A stretch of 64,000 bases of DNA from Azospirillum brasilense (GTDB lineage: Bacteria; Pseudomonadota; Alphaproteobacteria; Azospirillales; Azospirillaceae): assembly GCF_022023855.1 (NCBI RefSeq), contig NZ_CP059450.1, positions 1,537,001-1,601,000 of the forward strand. The letters are read 5' to 3'. Within the stretch, counting starts at the first letter, position 1. Every line of letters begins with the position of its first letter. Shown piece by piece: positions 19,168 to 28,124 of the stretch. The notes below the pieces were generated by a model that had not been told where the DNA came from, did not search any database, and was given only the letters and a program-made list of their open reading frames with translations. Both the position numbers and the translations under genes were made by a program.

Positions 19168-20022
19168 TCACGACCGCTTCCACCCCAGGACACAGCGTTC
19201 CACGCCGCCCAGGTCGCGGAAGACGCCCGCCGGCTCCAGCCCGGCGGCGGCCAGCAGCCCCGTCACGTCCGCCGCCTGGCCTTGCCCGACCTCCAGCCCG
19301 GCCAAGCCGCCCGGCTTGAGCAGGTCCGGCGTCTGCGCCGCGATGATCCGGTAGGCGTCCAGCCCGTCCGCCCCGCCGTCCAGCGCGCGCAGCGGGTCGT
19401 GCTCCCGCACCTCCGGGTCCAGACCGGCGATGTCGGCGCTGGGGATGTAGGGCGGGTTGGAGACGACGACGTCGAACCGCTCGTCCAGCCCGGCGCCCCA
19501 ATTGCCGGTCTGGAAGCACGCCCGCTCCGCCAGCCCGTTGCGCGCCGCGTTCTCCGTGGCGGCGGCCACCGCGCCGGGGCTGAGATCGATACCGAGGCCA
19601 GTGGCGTTGGGCAGTTCCGCCAGCAGGGCCAGCAGGATGCAGCCGGTCCCGGTGCCGAGGTCGAGCAGCCGCAGCGGAGCGGTCCGGTCCGGCAGGGCCT
19701 TCAGCACCGCCTCGACCAGCGTCTCGGTGTCGGGCCGGGGTTCGAGGGTGTCGGGGTTGAGGGCGAGGTCGATCGTCCAGAACTCGCGATGGCCGAGGAT
19801 GCGCCCCACCGGTTCCCGCGCCGCCCTCCGCTCGACCAGGGCGAGGAGGCGCGCGGCGTCGGGCTCTGGGACGGGGTCGTTGGCCCGGGTGAACAGGTCG
19901 TGGCGGGTGAGGCCCAGCGCGTGCTCGACGAGCAGGCGCGCGTCGAGGTCGGGCGTGTCCACCCCGGCCTCGCGCAGGCGGGCCTCGGCGGTGCGGCGGA
20001 GTTGGTGAAGCGTGATGGTCAT
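19168..20022 (-). CDS. prmC: peptide chain release factor N5-glutamine methyltransferase
   Basis: A 284-residue SAM-dependent methyltransferase that methylates the GGQ glutamine of release factors RF1 and RF2. The catalytic VVSNPPYIP motif, the SAM loop LLDLGTGTGCILLAL and the N-terminal helical domain (with REFWTIDLALNPDTLEPRPDTE) are present. Its substrate gene prfA lies upstream on the same strand, but the two are separated by 516 bp containing a repeat and a DUF559 gene on the opposite strand. The ribosome-binding site seems to be the G-rich end of that repeat (GGGGG, 6 nt from the ATG). Confidence 0.95.
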   Translation of the reverse strand: MTITLHQLRRTAEARLREAGVDTPDLDARLLVEHALGLTRHDLFTRANDPVPEPDAARLLALVERRAAREPVGRILGHREFWTIDLALNPDTLEPRPDTETLVEAVLKALPDRTAPLRLLDLGTGTGCILLALLAELPNATGLGIDLSPGAVAAATENAARNGLAERACFQTGNWGAGLDERFDVVVSNPPYIPSADIAGLDPEVREHDPLRALDGGADGLDAYRIIAAQTPDLLKPGGLAGLEVGQGQAADVTGLLAAAGLEPAGVFRDLGGVERCVLGWKRS

Positions 20023-20027
20023 GGCTT

Positions 20028-20146
20028 GCCCCCACCCTCCCCATGCGCTGCATGGGTCCCCTCCCTCCCCCGCTGCGCAGGGGAGGGCGATCGATGCGAC
20101 GTCCTGTTCCCTCCCCTGCGCAGCGGGGGAGGGTTAGGGTGGGGGC
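20028..20146. repeat. nested palindromic intergenic repeat, copy B
   Basis: Same organisation as the copies at 10415 and 56502: outer arms GCCCCCACCCT and GGGTTAGGGTGGGGGC, inner cores CCCCGCTGCGCAGGGG and CCCCTGCGCAGCGGGG that are exact reverse complements of one another. It lies 5 bp before the prmC start and 22 bp before the DUF559 start, inside the normally compact prfA-prmC pair. Confidence 0.88.
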
Positions 20147-20168
20147 CTGTGTTGCCACACGAGCGCCT

Positions 20169-20528
20169 ATGCGAAACTCCAAGCTGAAATACCGCGCTCG
20201 TGACCTGCGCACTCAGCCCACCGACGCCGAACGGACGCTCTGGCGCCAATTGCGCAGCGAACAGCTCAGCGGATGGAAATTTCGCCGTCAACACCCCATT
20301 CCCCCCTACATCGCCGATTTCGCCTGCATCCAAGCCAAGCTGGTTGTCGAAGTCGACGGCGGCCAGCACGCTGATTCCGCCTACGACTCCGCCCGAGACG
20401 AGCATCTGCGGCATCATGGCTGGCGGGTCCTGCGCTTCTGGAACAACGACGTGCTGACCAACCCGGAGGGGGTGGCGGCGACGATCCTCGCCGCCATCGG
20501 CGGGCCGAAACTCCCGGAGGGGAATTGA
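20169..20528 (+). CDS. DUF559 (Vsr/restriction-endonuclease-like fold) protein
   Basis: A 119-residue protein. Typical DUF559 blocks are ARDLRTQPTDAERTLW, GWKFRRQHPIPPYIADFAC, KLVVEVDGGQH and GWRVLRFWNNDVL. The order D (of ADF), E-V-D and Q-x at the strand end matches the PD-(D/E)xK nuclease fold related to Vsr, so a nickase or endonuclease activity is plausible but unproven. It is antisense to the flanking prfA and prmC and directly abuts repeat copy B, which suggests the pair arrived together. No strong Shine-Dalgarno sequence is evident before ATG 20169. Confidence 0.85.
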   Translation: MRNSKLKYRARDLRTQPTDAERTLWRQLRSEQLSGWKFRRQHPIPPYIADFACIQAKLVVEVDGGQHADSAYDSARDEHLRHHGWRVLRFWNNDVLTNPEGVAATILAAIGGPKLPEGN

Positions 20529-20538
20529 CCAACCCGCC

Positions 20539-21612
20539 CTATTGCAGTTCCGACAGCCGCGCCGCCTCGTCCTCGGCCGTCAGCGCGTCGATCAGCTCGT
20601 CAAGCGCCTCGCCGGCCATCACCTTCTCGATCTTGTAGAGCGTCAGGTTGATGCGGTGGTCGGTCACCCGGCCCTGCGGGAAGTTGTAGGTGCGGATGCG
20701 CTCCGAGCGGTCGCCGGAGCCCACCTGGCTCTTGCGGTCGGCGGCGCGGGCCTTGTCCTTCTCGGCGCGCTCCCGCTCGTAGAGGCGGGCGCGCAGCACC
20801 TTCAGGGCCTTGGCCTTGTTCTTGTGCTGGCTCTTCTCGTCCTGCTGGCTGACCACGAGGCCGGTCGGCAGGTGGGTGATGCGCACCGCGCTGTCCGTCG
20901 TGTTCACCGACTGGCCGCCGGGACCGCTGGAGCGGAACACGTCGATGCGCAGGTCCTTCTCGTCGATGTGGATGTCCACCTCCTCCGCCTCGGGCAGCAC
21001 CGCGACGGTGGCGGCGGAGGTGTGGATGCGTCCCTGCGTCTCGGTCGCCGGAACGCGCTGCACGCGGTGGACGCCCGATTCGAACTTCAGCCGGGCGAAG
21101 ACGTTGCGGCCGGTGATGTTGGCGATGGCCTCCTTGTAGCCGCCGATGCCGGTCTCGCTGACCTCCATCGTCTCGAACCGCCAGCCCTGGAGCCCGGCGT
21201 AGCGGCGGTACATCTCGAACAGCTCCGCGGCGAACAGGGCCGCCTCGTCGCCGCCTGTGCCGGCGCGCACCTCCAGGATGGCGTTCTTCTCGTCCGCCTC
21301 GTCCTTGGGCAGCAGGGAAATCTGCACCCGGCGCTCCAGGGCGGGGATGCGGCGGGTGAGGTCGGCGAACTCCTCCTCGGCCAGCGCCTTCATGTCGGCG
21401 TCCCCCGCCGGGTCGGCGATCATGCCGGCGAGGTCGGCGGCCTCCGCCTTCGCCTTCTTCAGCTCTCCGATGGCCTCGGCGACCGGGGTCAGGTCGGCGT
21501 ATTCCTTCGACAGCCGGGCGAAGTCCGCCGGGTCCACCGTCCCCGCCGCCATCGCGTCCCGCAGCTCGTCATGGCGGGCCACGACCCTATTGAACTTCTC
21601 GTCCAGGCTCAC
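20539..21612 (-). CDS. prfA: peptide chain release factor 1
   Basis: A 357-residue class-I release factor reading UAA and UAG. The GGQ loop appears as SSGPGGQSVNTTDSAV, the codon-recognition region as HRVQRVPATETQGRIHTS, and the N-terminal helical domain is intact. GTG 21612 is the likely start, with AGGA 8 nt upstream; a longer open frame upstream is a shadow of hemA. It overlaps the end of the hemA-like gene by 26 bp, implying coupling. Confidence 0.96.
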   Translation of the reverse strand: MSLDEKFNRVVARHDELRDAMAAGTVDPADFARLSKEYADLTPVAEAIGELKKAKAEAADLAGMIADPAGDADMKALAEEEFADLTRRIPALERRVQISLLPKDEADEKNAILEVRAGTGGDEAALFAAELFEMYRRYAGLQGWRFETMEVSETGIGGYKEAIANITGRNVFARLKFESGVHRVQRVPATETQGRIHTSAATVAVLPEAEEVDIHIDEKDLRIDVFRSSGPGGQSVNTTDSAVRITHLPTGLVVSQQDEKSQHKNKAKALKVLRARLYERERAEKDKARAADRKSQVGSGDRSERIRTYNFPQGRVTDHRINLTLYKIEKVMAGEALDELIDALTAEDEAARLSELQ

Positions 21613-22918
21613 GTCGCTCGTCCTTATCCAAATCGCTCCCGGCGCCCATACCGGCTCCGGCGGGCTCGTCCAGCCGGAACAGCCGGAACAGCAGCCGTTC
21701 CGCCGCCGCCCGCTCCGCCAGCCCGGCCCCGTCGGGGTCCGCCGCCATGGCGCGCAGCGCCTCCGACGGGCCGTGCAGCAGCCGGTTGACCAGAAGCCGC
21801 GTCGCCGACGCCGCGTCCAGCCCCCGCTGCTCGTCCAGCAGGCGCCGCCGCTCCGTCTCGAAATGCGTCCGCAACGCCGCCACGGCGGGCACCGCGGCGC
21901 GCTCGGCCCGGTGGCGGGCGAAGGCCGCCAGGGCGTCGTCCACGATGGTCCAGGCCGCCTGGGTCGCCGCCTCGCGCCCCACCCGCCCCTGCAGCGCCAC
22001 GCGCTCCAGATCGGCAAGGTCGTAGACGAAGGCCTCGTCCAGCCCGGCGACGTCCGGATCGACGTCGGCGGGGATCGCCGCGTCCACCACGAACACCGGG
22101 CGCCGGCGGCGGCGCTTCAACGCCGCCCCCAACTGCTGTGCGGAGAGGATATAGCGCCCCAGACCCGCCGCGGTCACCACGATATCCGCGCTGGTCAGCG
22201 CCGCATCGAGATCGGCCCAGGGCGCGAAGTGGCTGTCCATCCGCCGCGCCGCCGCTTCGGCCCGGCGATCCACCGGAGCGGCGACGATCAGCCGGCCCAG
22301 CCCAGCCTCGCGCAGCCCCTCCAGCACCAGGGCGCCCATGTCGCCCAGCCCCATCAGCAGACCGGTGCAGCGCCTCAGGTCGCCGTGCAGGTCGCGCGCC
22401 ACCTGGACCGCCGCGGCGACCAGCGAGGTGGCGCCCTCGGCGATGGGCGTCTCACGGCGCACCCGCTTGGCAGCACCATAGGCGGCCTGGAGAAGCCCCT
22501 CCAGCTCCGGCCCGGACAGGCCCGCGGCGGCGGCGTGGCGGTGGGCGGCCTTGACCTGCCCCAGGATGTGCGGCTCGCCGATGATCTGGCTGTCGAGCGA
22601 GCAGGCGACGGCGAAGACGTGGCGCACCGCCGCCGGCCCGGTCAGGGTGTAGAGCTGCCCGGCGAGGTCGGGCTCGCCCAGCCCCACCCGCTCCGCCATG
22701 ATCCCGGCGATGGTGAGAGCGGCCTCGTTCGGGCGCTCGTGCACCGCCTGGACCTCGACCCGGTCGCAGGTGCTGAGCCACATGGCCTGGGTGATGCCGG
22801 CGGCGCTCAGCCGCTCAAGCATCGCCGGGACCTCCGCCTCCTCCGTCGTCAGACGGTCGCGGATCGCGCCGGAGCAGGACCGATGGCTGGCGCCGATGAC
22901 GAAGTAGGAAGCGGTCAC
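21587..22918 (-). CDS. hemA: divergent glutamyl-tRNA reductase
   Basis: About 443 residues in GluTR order: catalytic domain (SYFVIGASHRSC; STCDRVEV with the nucleophilic Cys), SLDSQIIGEPHILGQVK, NADPH domain (LLMGLGDMGALV) and a dimerisation tail (LLVNRLLHGPSEAL). GluTR reduces glutamyl-tRNA to glutamate-1-semialdehyde for tetrapyrroles. Several usual residues differ: STCNR is STCDR, the NRT after the nucleotide fold is replaced (VAAPVDRR), and VPRD is IPAD. Most alphaproteobacteria use 5-aminolevulinate synthase instead. The GTG 22918 start is chosen by similarity; a GTG at 22951 is possible. It overlaps prfA by 26 bp. Confidence 0.8.
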   Translation of the reverse strand: MTASYFVIGASHRSCSGAIRDRLTTEEAEVPAMLERLSAAGITQAMWLSTCDRVEVQAVHERPNEAALTIAGIMAERVGLGEPDLAGQLYTLTGPAAVRHVFAVACSLDSQIIGEPHILGQVKAAHRHAAAAGLSGPELEGLLQAAYGAAKRVRRETPIAEGATSLVAAAVQVARDLHGDLRRCTGLLMGLGDMGALVLEGLREAGLGRLIVAAPVDRRAEAAARRMDSHFAPWADLDAALTSADIVVTAAGLGRYILSAQQLGAALKRRRRRPVFVVDAAIPADVDPDVAGLDEAFVYDLADLERVALQGRVGREAATQAAWTIVDDALAAFARHRAERAAVPAVAALRTHFETERRRLLDEQRGLDAASATRLLVNRLLHGPSEALRAMAADPDGAGLAERAAAERLLFRLFRLDEPAGAGMGAGSDLDKDERREPGREVQ

Positions 22919-23032
22919 TCTGACTCTGGCCCAGGCCGCGGCACGGCCCACAAGAATGTTAGGATTGCCGCGGATTTAAGCACGGATGGCACGGGGCGTC
23001 CTCAGTTCAATTGTCCGCCCGCGCCGGTTCCG

Positions 23033-24157
23033 TCACTCGGCGGCCGGTTCCGCCGCCTTGGCCGCCTCGATCTCGGCGGCCTTCTTCTCGACCAGCCCGA
23101 CGAGGTGGTCGACGATGTTCTGGTCCTTCAGCCGGTGATCGGTGACGCCGGACAGATAGACCTGATGGGTGTTGTTGCCGCCGCCGGTCAGGCCGATGTC
23201 GGTCTCGCGCGCCTCGCCGGGGCCATTGACCACGCAGCCGATGACCGACAGGGTCAGCGGCGTGGTGATGTGGGCCAGCCGCGCCTCCAGCGTCTCCACC
23301 GTCTTGATGACGTTGAAGTTCTGCCGCGCGCAGCTCGGGCAGGAGATGACCGTGACGCCGCGCCGCCGCAGGCCCAGCGACTTCAGCATCTCGTAGCCGA
23401 CCTGGACCTCCTCCGCCGGCTCGGCCGACAGGGAGACGCGGATGGTGTCGCCGATGCCCGACCACAGCAGCATGCCCAGCCCGATGGACGACTTGACCGT
23501 CCCGGCGCGCAGGCCGCCGGCCTCGGTGATGCCGATGTGCAGGGGATAGTCGCAGGCCTCTGCCAAGCCCTGGTAGGCGGCGACGGCCAGGAACACGTCG
23601 GACGCCTTCACCGAGATCTTGAACTCGGTGAAATCATGGTCCTCCAGGATCTTGGCGTGGTTCAGGGCGCTCTCGACCAGCGCCTCCGGACAGGGTTCGC
23701 CGTACTTCTCCAGCAGGTCCTGCTCCAGCGAGCCGGCGTTGACGCCGATGCGCATGGAGCAGCCGTAGTCCTTGGCCGCCTTCACCACCTCGCGCACCCG
23801 CTCGGCCGAGCCGATGTTGCCGGGGTTGATGCGCAGGCAGGCCGCCCCGCTCTGCGCCGCCTCGATGGCGCGCTTGTAGTGGAAATGGATGTCCGCGACG
23901 ATCGGCACCGAGACCTGCGGCACGATCTGCTTCAGCGCCAGCGCCGATTCCTGGTCGGGGCAGGAGACTCGCACGATGTCGGCGCCCACCCGTTCCGCCG
24001 CCTGGATCTGCGCGACCGTCGCCGCAATGTCGGCGGTCGGCGTGTTGGTCATCGTCTGCACCGAGATCGGCGCATCGCCGCCGACGAGCACGTTGCCCAC
24101 CCGGATCTGGCGGGACTTGCGGCGAAGGATCTGGCGGTAGGCGCGCACGCTGCTCAT
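23033..24157 (-). CDS. ispG: 4-hydroxy-3-methylbut-2-enyl diphosphate synthase (flavodoxin)
   Basis: A 374-residue [4Fe-4S] enzyme of the MEP isoprenoid pathway, converting MEcPP to HMBPP. The TIM-barrel start VGGDAPISVQTMTNTPTAD, the VADIHFHYKRA and RINPGNIG blocks, and C-terminal cluster cysteines in ISCPSCARQ and VIGCVVNGPGEA are all present. It lies between rodZ and the hemA-like gene on the same strand, a conserved alphaproteobacterial neighbourhood. The extension ending EAAKAAEPAAE is disordered. Confidence 0.96.
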   Translation of the reverse strand: MSSVRAYRQILRRKSRQIRVGNVLVGGDAPISVQTMTNTPTADIAATVAQIQAAERVGADIVRVSCPDQESALALKQIVPQVSVPIVADIHFHYKRAIEAAQSGAACLRINPGNIGSAERVREVVKAAKDYGCSMRIGVNAGSLEQDLLEKYGEPCPEALVESALNHAKILEDHDFTEFKISVKASDVFLAVAAYQGLAEACDYPLHIGITEAGGLRAGTVKSSIGLGMLLWSGIGDTIRVSLSAEPAEEVQVGYEMLKSLGLRRRGVTVISCPSCARQNFNVIKTVETLEARLAHITTPLTLSVIGCVVNGPGEARETDIGLTGGGNNTHQVYLSGVTDHRLKDQNIVDHLVGLVEKKAAEIEAAKAAEPAAE

Positions 24158-24276
24158 GGGCTGTGGCCTCGGGGCATGGATCGGGTCCGGCGCGGTCTTA
24201 TAGCGCAGCCGGCGTTACGCCTGAAGTGCGGTCCGCCGCGCCGGATTCAAGAGAAAAAGCCATGGGTAGCCCGTCC

Positions 24277-25605
24277 CTAATGGGCGGGGGCGGCGCCGCG
24301 CAGGGTCGGGGCGTGCTGGTCAAGCGACACGTCGCGCAGCACCTGCCCGACCGCGCCCATCGGCGCGCCGTCCACCCCGTCGGTGACCACGACCAGCCCG
24401 CCGGCGTTGCCGGTGCGGACACGGATGCCCGAGCGGTCGGGCACGCGGTAGACGTCGCCCGGCTTCAGCACGCGGGTGAAGATGATCTCGCCACTGTTGT
24501 CGCGCACCTGGATCCAGCTGTCCTGCGTGGCGCGGAGCTGGATGCGCGAGGCCGCGTTCTGCGTGCCGTAGACCTTCGACGGCAGCGCCCCGTCCGCCGG
24601 AGGCGCCGCGGGGGCCGCGGGCGGCAGGCTGGCGATGGCCGGGGCGGCGGGGGTGAGCGGGGTCGGCTCCTGCGTGGCGCCCTCGGACTCGTCGTCCTCG
24701 GCCGGGGGCGGCGGGACGTTCACCATGGCCGAGGGCCCAGCGGTCGAAGGGGCGGCCGGAGCGGGAGCCGGGGCCGCCGTGGGAGCGCTCGGCTTGGCGG
24801 GAGCGGCCGGCGCCGGCTGGGCGACCACCGCCGCAGGGGCCGGGGCGGGCTTCGCCGGAGCCGAAGAGGCTGGAGCCGGGGCGGTCGGGGCCGGAGCGGC
24901 GGGAGCCGGAACCACCGGAGCGGAAGCCGCCGGAGCAGGCACCGCCGTGGACGCTCCACCAGCCGCCGGCGGGGCGGACACCGCCGGAACCGCCGGGGCG
25001 GGCGGAGCCTCCGCCATCACGGTCGGGACGGACGCCGGGGCGGCGGGCGTTTCGGCGGGAGCCGGCACCGACGCGGTTTGGCCGCCGCCATTCTGGCTGG
25101 CGTTGAAGGGCAGCGTGTCGAGCAGCGAGACCAGCCGGTCAGGCAGGGTCGGGACCAGATCGACCATCGAGCGGTCGGTCGCCGACAGATAGTACCAGCC
25201 GCCGTAGACGATGCCCGCCAGCACCATCGTGCCGAGCAGGACGGTGCCGCCGGGGATGCGGCCTTCCGGCACCGGGGTCGGGAAATAGAGCTGCTGGCTG
25301 CGCGTGCGGCCCGCCGCCTCGTCCTTGTAGCGGGTGAGGATGGTGTCCGGGTCGAGCCCCAGGCATTCCGCGTAGGAGCGCAGGAAGCCGGCGGCGTAGG
25401 TGGTGCCCGGCAGATCCTCGAACCGGCCCGCCTCGATGGCCTGCAGGTAGGGGTAGCGGATGCGCAGCATCGTCGCGACCTCGCGCAGGTCGTAGCCGAG
25501 GCTCTCGCGCGTTTCGCGCAGGGTATCGGACACGCTGGGGCCGGTCTGCGCCGCGCCGTCCTGCGCGGAGTCGTAGGAGCCGAAAACCTTGCGCTTGGCC
25601 ATCAT
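24277..25605 (-). CDS. rodZ: RodZ-like protein: HTH, single TM, DUF4115
   Basis: A 442-residue bitopic membrane protein. A HTH_25 cytoplasmic domain (about 25-95, LREVATMLRIRYPYLQAIEAG and LPGTTYAAGFLRSYAECLGL in part) binds MreB in E. coli. A TM helix is at about 127-147. A Pro/Ala-rich periplasmic linker of about 160 residues follows, then a C-terminal DUF4115 domain (about 345-425, ATQDSWIQVRDNSGEIIFTR). It organises rod-shape cell-wall synthesis. The start could be either of two adjacent ATGs. It sits 217 bp after ptsP and 119 bp before ispG on the same strand. Confidence 0.9.
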   Translation of the reverse strand: MMAKRKVFGSYDSAQDGAAQTGPSVSDTLRETRESLGYDLREVATMLRIRYPYLQAIEAGRFEDLPGTTYAAGFLRSYAECLGLDPDTILTRYKDEAAGRTRSQQLYFPTPVPEGRIPGGTVLLGTMVLAGIVYGGWYYLSATDRSMVDLVPTLPDRLVSLLDTLPFNASQNGGGQTASVPAPAETPAAPASVPTVMAEAPPAPAVPAVSAPPAAGGASTAVPAPAASAPVVPAPAAPAPTAPAPASSAPAKPAPAPAAVVAQPAPAAPAKPSAPTAAPAPAPAAPSTAGPSAMVNVPPPPAEDDESEGATQEPTPLTPAAPAIASLPPAAPAAPPADGALPSKVYGTQNAASRIQLRATQDSWIQVRDNSGEIIFTRVLKPGDVYRVPDRSGIRVRTGNAGGLVVVTDGVDGAPMGAVGQVLRDVSLDQHAPTLRGAAPAH

Positions 25606-25822
25606 CTCAACCGTACCGTCGCCTCGGATGACTTATGGTCGCAGTCCCGGCATGGGTACGCCAGCCGCGGGGTCGGCGCAACCGGGAAAGACCTTGATCC
25701 TGCCCTCTTGTATACGCCCTTCGTCCAAACCGCTGTAACAAAACGCCGTCACGGCACAGCACAGCGCCGGATATGGCTCCAGGGTGGAGGAAGCGACCTT
25801 GGGCGCAAGCTTGGGCGGGGCC

Positions 25823-28123
25823 TCAGATGATGACGCCGTGGTCCTTGGCGAAGCTGCGCAGCTTGTCGCGCAGGCTGTGGTCACCGCGCAGATAGAGCCC
25901 GTTCATGTACTGGCGCAGCGCCGCCACGTCGAGCGAGCGCAACATCGTCTTCACCGGCCCGACCGAGGGCGGCGACATCGACAGGGTGCGGAAGCCGATG
26001 CCGATCAGCGCCATGGCATCCAGCGGCCGGCCGGCCATCTCGCCGCAGATGCTGACCGGGACACCGGCGTCGCCGCAGGCCTCGACCAGCCGCCGCAGCA
26101 GGCTCATCATGGCCGGCGACAGCGGGTCGTAGCGGCCGGAGGTGCGCGGGTTGCCGCGGTCGCTGGCGAAGATGTACTGGGTCAGGTCGTTGGAGCCGAC
26201 CGACAGGAAATCCACCCGCGGCAGCAGGGCCGGCAGTTGCCAGAGCAGCGCCGGCACCTCGATCATCGTGCCGACGCGCACACGGCTGGGCGGTTCGCCG
26301 CCCTGACCCTCCAGACGGGCGATCTCCAGGTCGAGCAGGCGGCGGGCGGCGTCGAACTCCGCCACCTCGGCGATCATCGGGAACATCACCGACAGCGGAC
26401 GCCCGGCGGACGCCCGCAGCAGGGCGCGCAGCTGCTGACGCAGCAGCGACGGGTGGTCCAGTCCGATGCGGATGGCCCGCCAGCCGAGCGCCGGATTCTC
26501 CTCGCCCTCGCTGGCCGCGATGTAGGGCAGCATCTTGTCGCCGCCGACGTCGAGCGTGCGGAAGACCACCGGCTTGTCGTCGGTCTGGTCGAGGATGCGC
26601 GCATAGAGGTCGGTCTGCGCGTGGACGTCCGGGTAGGTGGAGCGCACCATGAAGGGGATTTCGGTGCGGTAGAGGCCGATCCCCTCCGCCCCGCTGGCCT
26701 TCAGGTGCGGCAGGTCGATCAGCAGGCCACAGTTGAGCTGGATGGAGATCGGCACGCCGTCCCGGGTGACCGAGGGCAGCGCGCGGATCGCCTCGTACAT
26801 CTGCTCCTTGCGGGCGCGCAGGGCGACGGCCTCGGCGAAGGCCATCTGGATGTCCTCCGCCGGGCGGACGAAGGCCTGCCCATGGTCGCCGTCGACGATC
26901 ACCGGATCCAGCGGCTCGATCCGGTTCAGCGCGTCGGGCGCCTGCACCACCGGGATGTTCAGCGCGCGGGCCACGATGCAGACGTGGCTGGACGGCGACC
27001 CCTCCTCCAGGATCACCCCGCGCAGGCGGCGCTGGTCGTAGTCGAGAAGCTCCGCCGGCCCCATGGACCGCGCGACCAGGACGATGTCCTCCGGCAGCGT
27101 GCCGCCGTCCGCCTCCGACTTGCGCCCGGCGAGGTGCTGGAGCAGCCGGTTGGTCAGGTCCTCCAGGTCGAGGAGCCGTTCGCGGATGTACGGGTCGGTC
27201 AGGTGGCTCATGCGGGCGCGGGTGTCGTTCTGCACCTGCTGCACGGCGCCTTCCGCCGTCAGGCCCATGCGGATCGCCTCGCGGATGCGCGACAGCCACC
27301 CGCGGTCCTCCGCGAACATGCGGTAGGTTTCCAGAATGTCCTTGGGCTCGCTCAAGCCGGCCAGCGCCGCCGCGTTCAGCAGGTCGTCGATGGCGCTGTG
27401 CATGGTGGCGATGGCGGCGTTCAGCCGCGCCAGCTCGCTCTCCGCGTCCTCGGACACCATCTGGCGGATGGTCAGCTGCGGGCGGTGGATCACCGCCAGC
27501 CCCATCGCCAGACCACTGGCCAGCGACGTGCCCGACAGGCGGGCCGGCAGCAGCGCCGGATCACCGGTGGAGGCGACCTCCTGCGGGTTGACCAGCTCGC
27601 CCTGGGCGACCAGCTCGGCCACCACCATGGCGATGGTCTGGAGCGTCTCGACCTCGACCTCGGTGTAGCGGCGGCGGTCCTTGTGCTGGATGACCAGGAC
27701 GCCGCGGACCTTGCCGCCGCGCAGGATCGGCACGCCGGCCAGCGACAGGAACGGGTCCTCCCCCGTTTCCGGGCGGTAGGCGAAGCTGGGGTGCGACGGC
27801 GCGTTGTCCAGCGCGATGGGCCGCGCGTGGCCGGCGATGTCGCCGACGATGCCCTCGCCCACGCGCAGGCGGGTGTTGTGCACGGCGTCCTGGTTCAGGC
27901 CGAGCGTGGAGAACAGCTCCAGCACCTCGCCCGCCCGCATGACGTAGCAGGAGCAGACGTCCGCCCCCATCTCCATGCCGATCAGGGTGACGATCTTGTC
28001 CAGCCGCTCCTGGCCGGAGCCGGAGCCCGCCATGACGTCGCGCAGCCGCGCCAGCAGGCGGCGCGAGGCGGCGCCGTCGAAGCCCGGCGAGGCGGAGGGG
28101 ATGTCGCCCACGACGCCATTCAT
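25823..28123 (-). CDS. ptsP: phosphoenolpyruvate-protein phosphotransferase PtsP (EI-Ntr)
   Basis: About 766 residues, first enzyme of the nitrogen-related PTS. The N-terminal GAF domain (about 20-155) senses small molecules such as glutamine. The enzyme I part has the phospho-histidine in EGSPSSHVCIVARALNIP, PEP-binding GLYRTEIPFM and the active cysteine in SICGEMAGRP. ATG 28123 follows the stop of the flavin oxidoreductase gene by 1 nt, so translation is likely coupled. Its presumed end acceptor PtsN is encoded at 31573; the HPr-type NPr is not in this window. Confidence 0.95.
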   Translation of the reverse strand: MNGVVGDIPSASPGFDGAASRRLLARLRDVMAGSGSGQERLDKIVTLIGMEMGADVCSCYVMRAGEVLELFSTLGLNQDAVHNTRLRVGEGIVGDIAGHARPIALDNAPSHPSFAYRPETGEDPFLSLAGVPILRGGKVRGVLVIQHKDRRRYTEVEVETLQTIAMVVAELVAQGELVNPQEVASTGDPALLPARLSGTSLASGLAMGLAVIHRPQLTIRQMVSEDAESELARLNAAIATMHSAIDDLLNAAALAGLSEPKDILETYRMFAEDRGWLSRIREAIRMGLTAEGAVQQVQNDTRARMSHLTDPYIRERLLDLEDLTNRLLQHLAGRKSEADGGTLPEDIVLVARSMGPAELLDYDQRRLRGVILEEGSPSSHVCIVARALNIPVVQAPDALNRIEPLDPVIVDGDHGQAFVRPAEDIQMAFAEAVALRARKEQMYEAIRALPSVTRDGVPISIQLNCGLLIDLPHLKASGAEGIGLYRTEIPFMVRSTYPDVHAQTDLYARILDQTDDKPVVFRTLDVGGDKMLPYIAASEGEENPALGWRAIRIGLDHPSLLRQQLRALLRASAGRPLSVMFPMIAEVAEFDAARRLLDLEIARLEGQGGEPPSRVRVGTMIEVPALLWQLPALLPRVDFLSVGSNDLTQYIFASDRGNPRTSGRYDPLSPAMMSLLRRLVEACGDAGVPVSICGEMAGRPLDAMALIGIGFRTLSMSPPSVGPVKTMLRSLDVAALRQYMNGLYLRGDHSLRDKLRSFAKDHGVII

Positions 28124-28124
28124 C

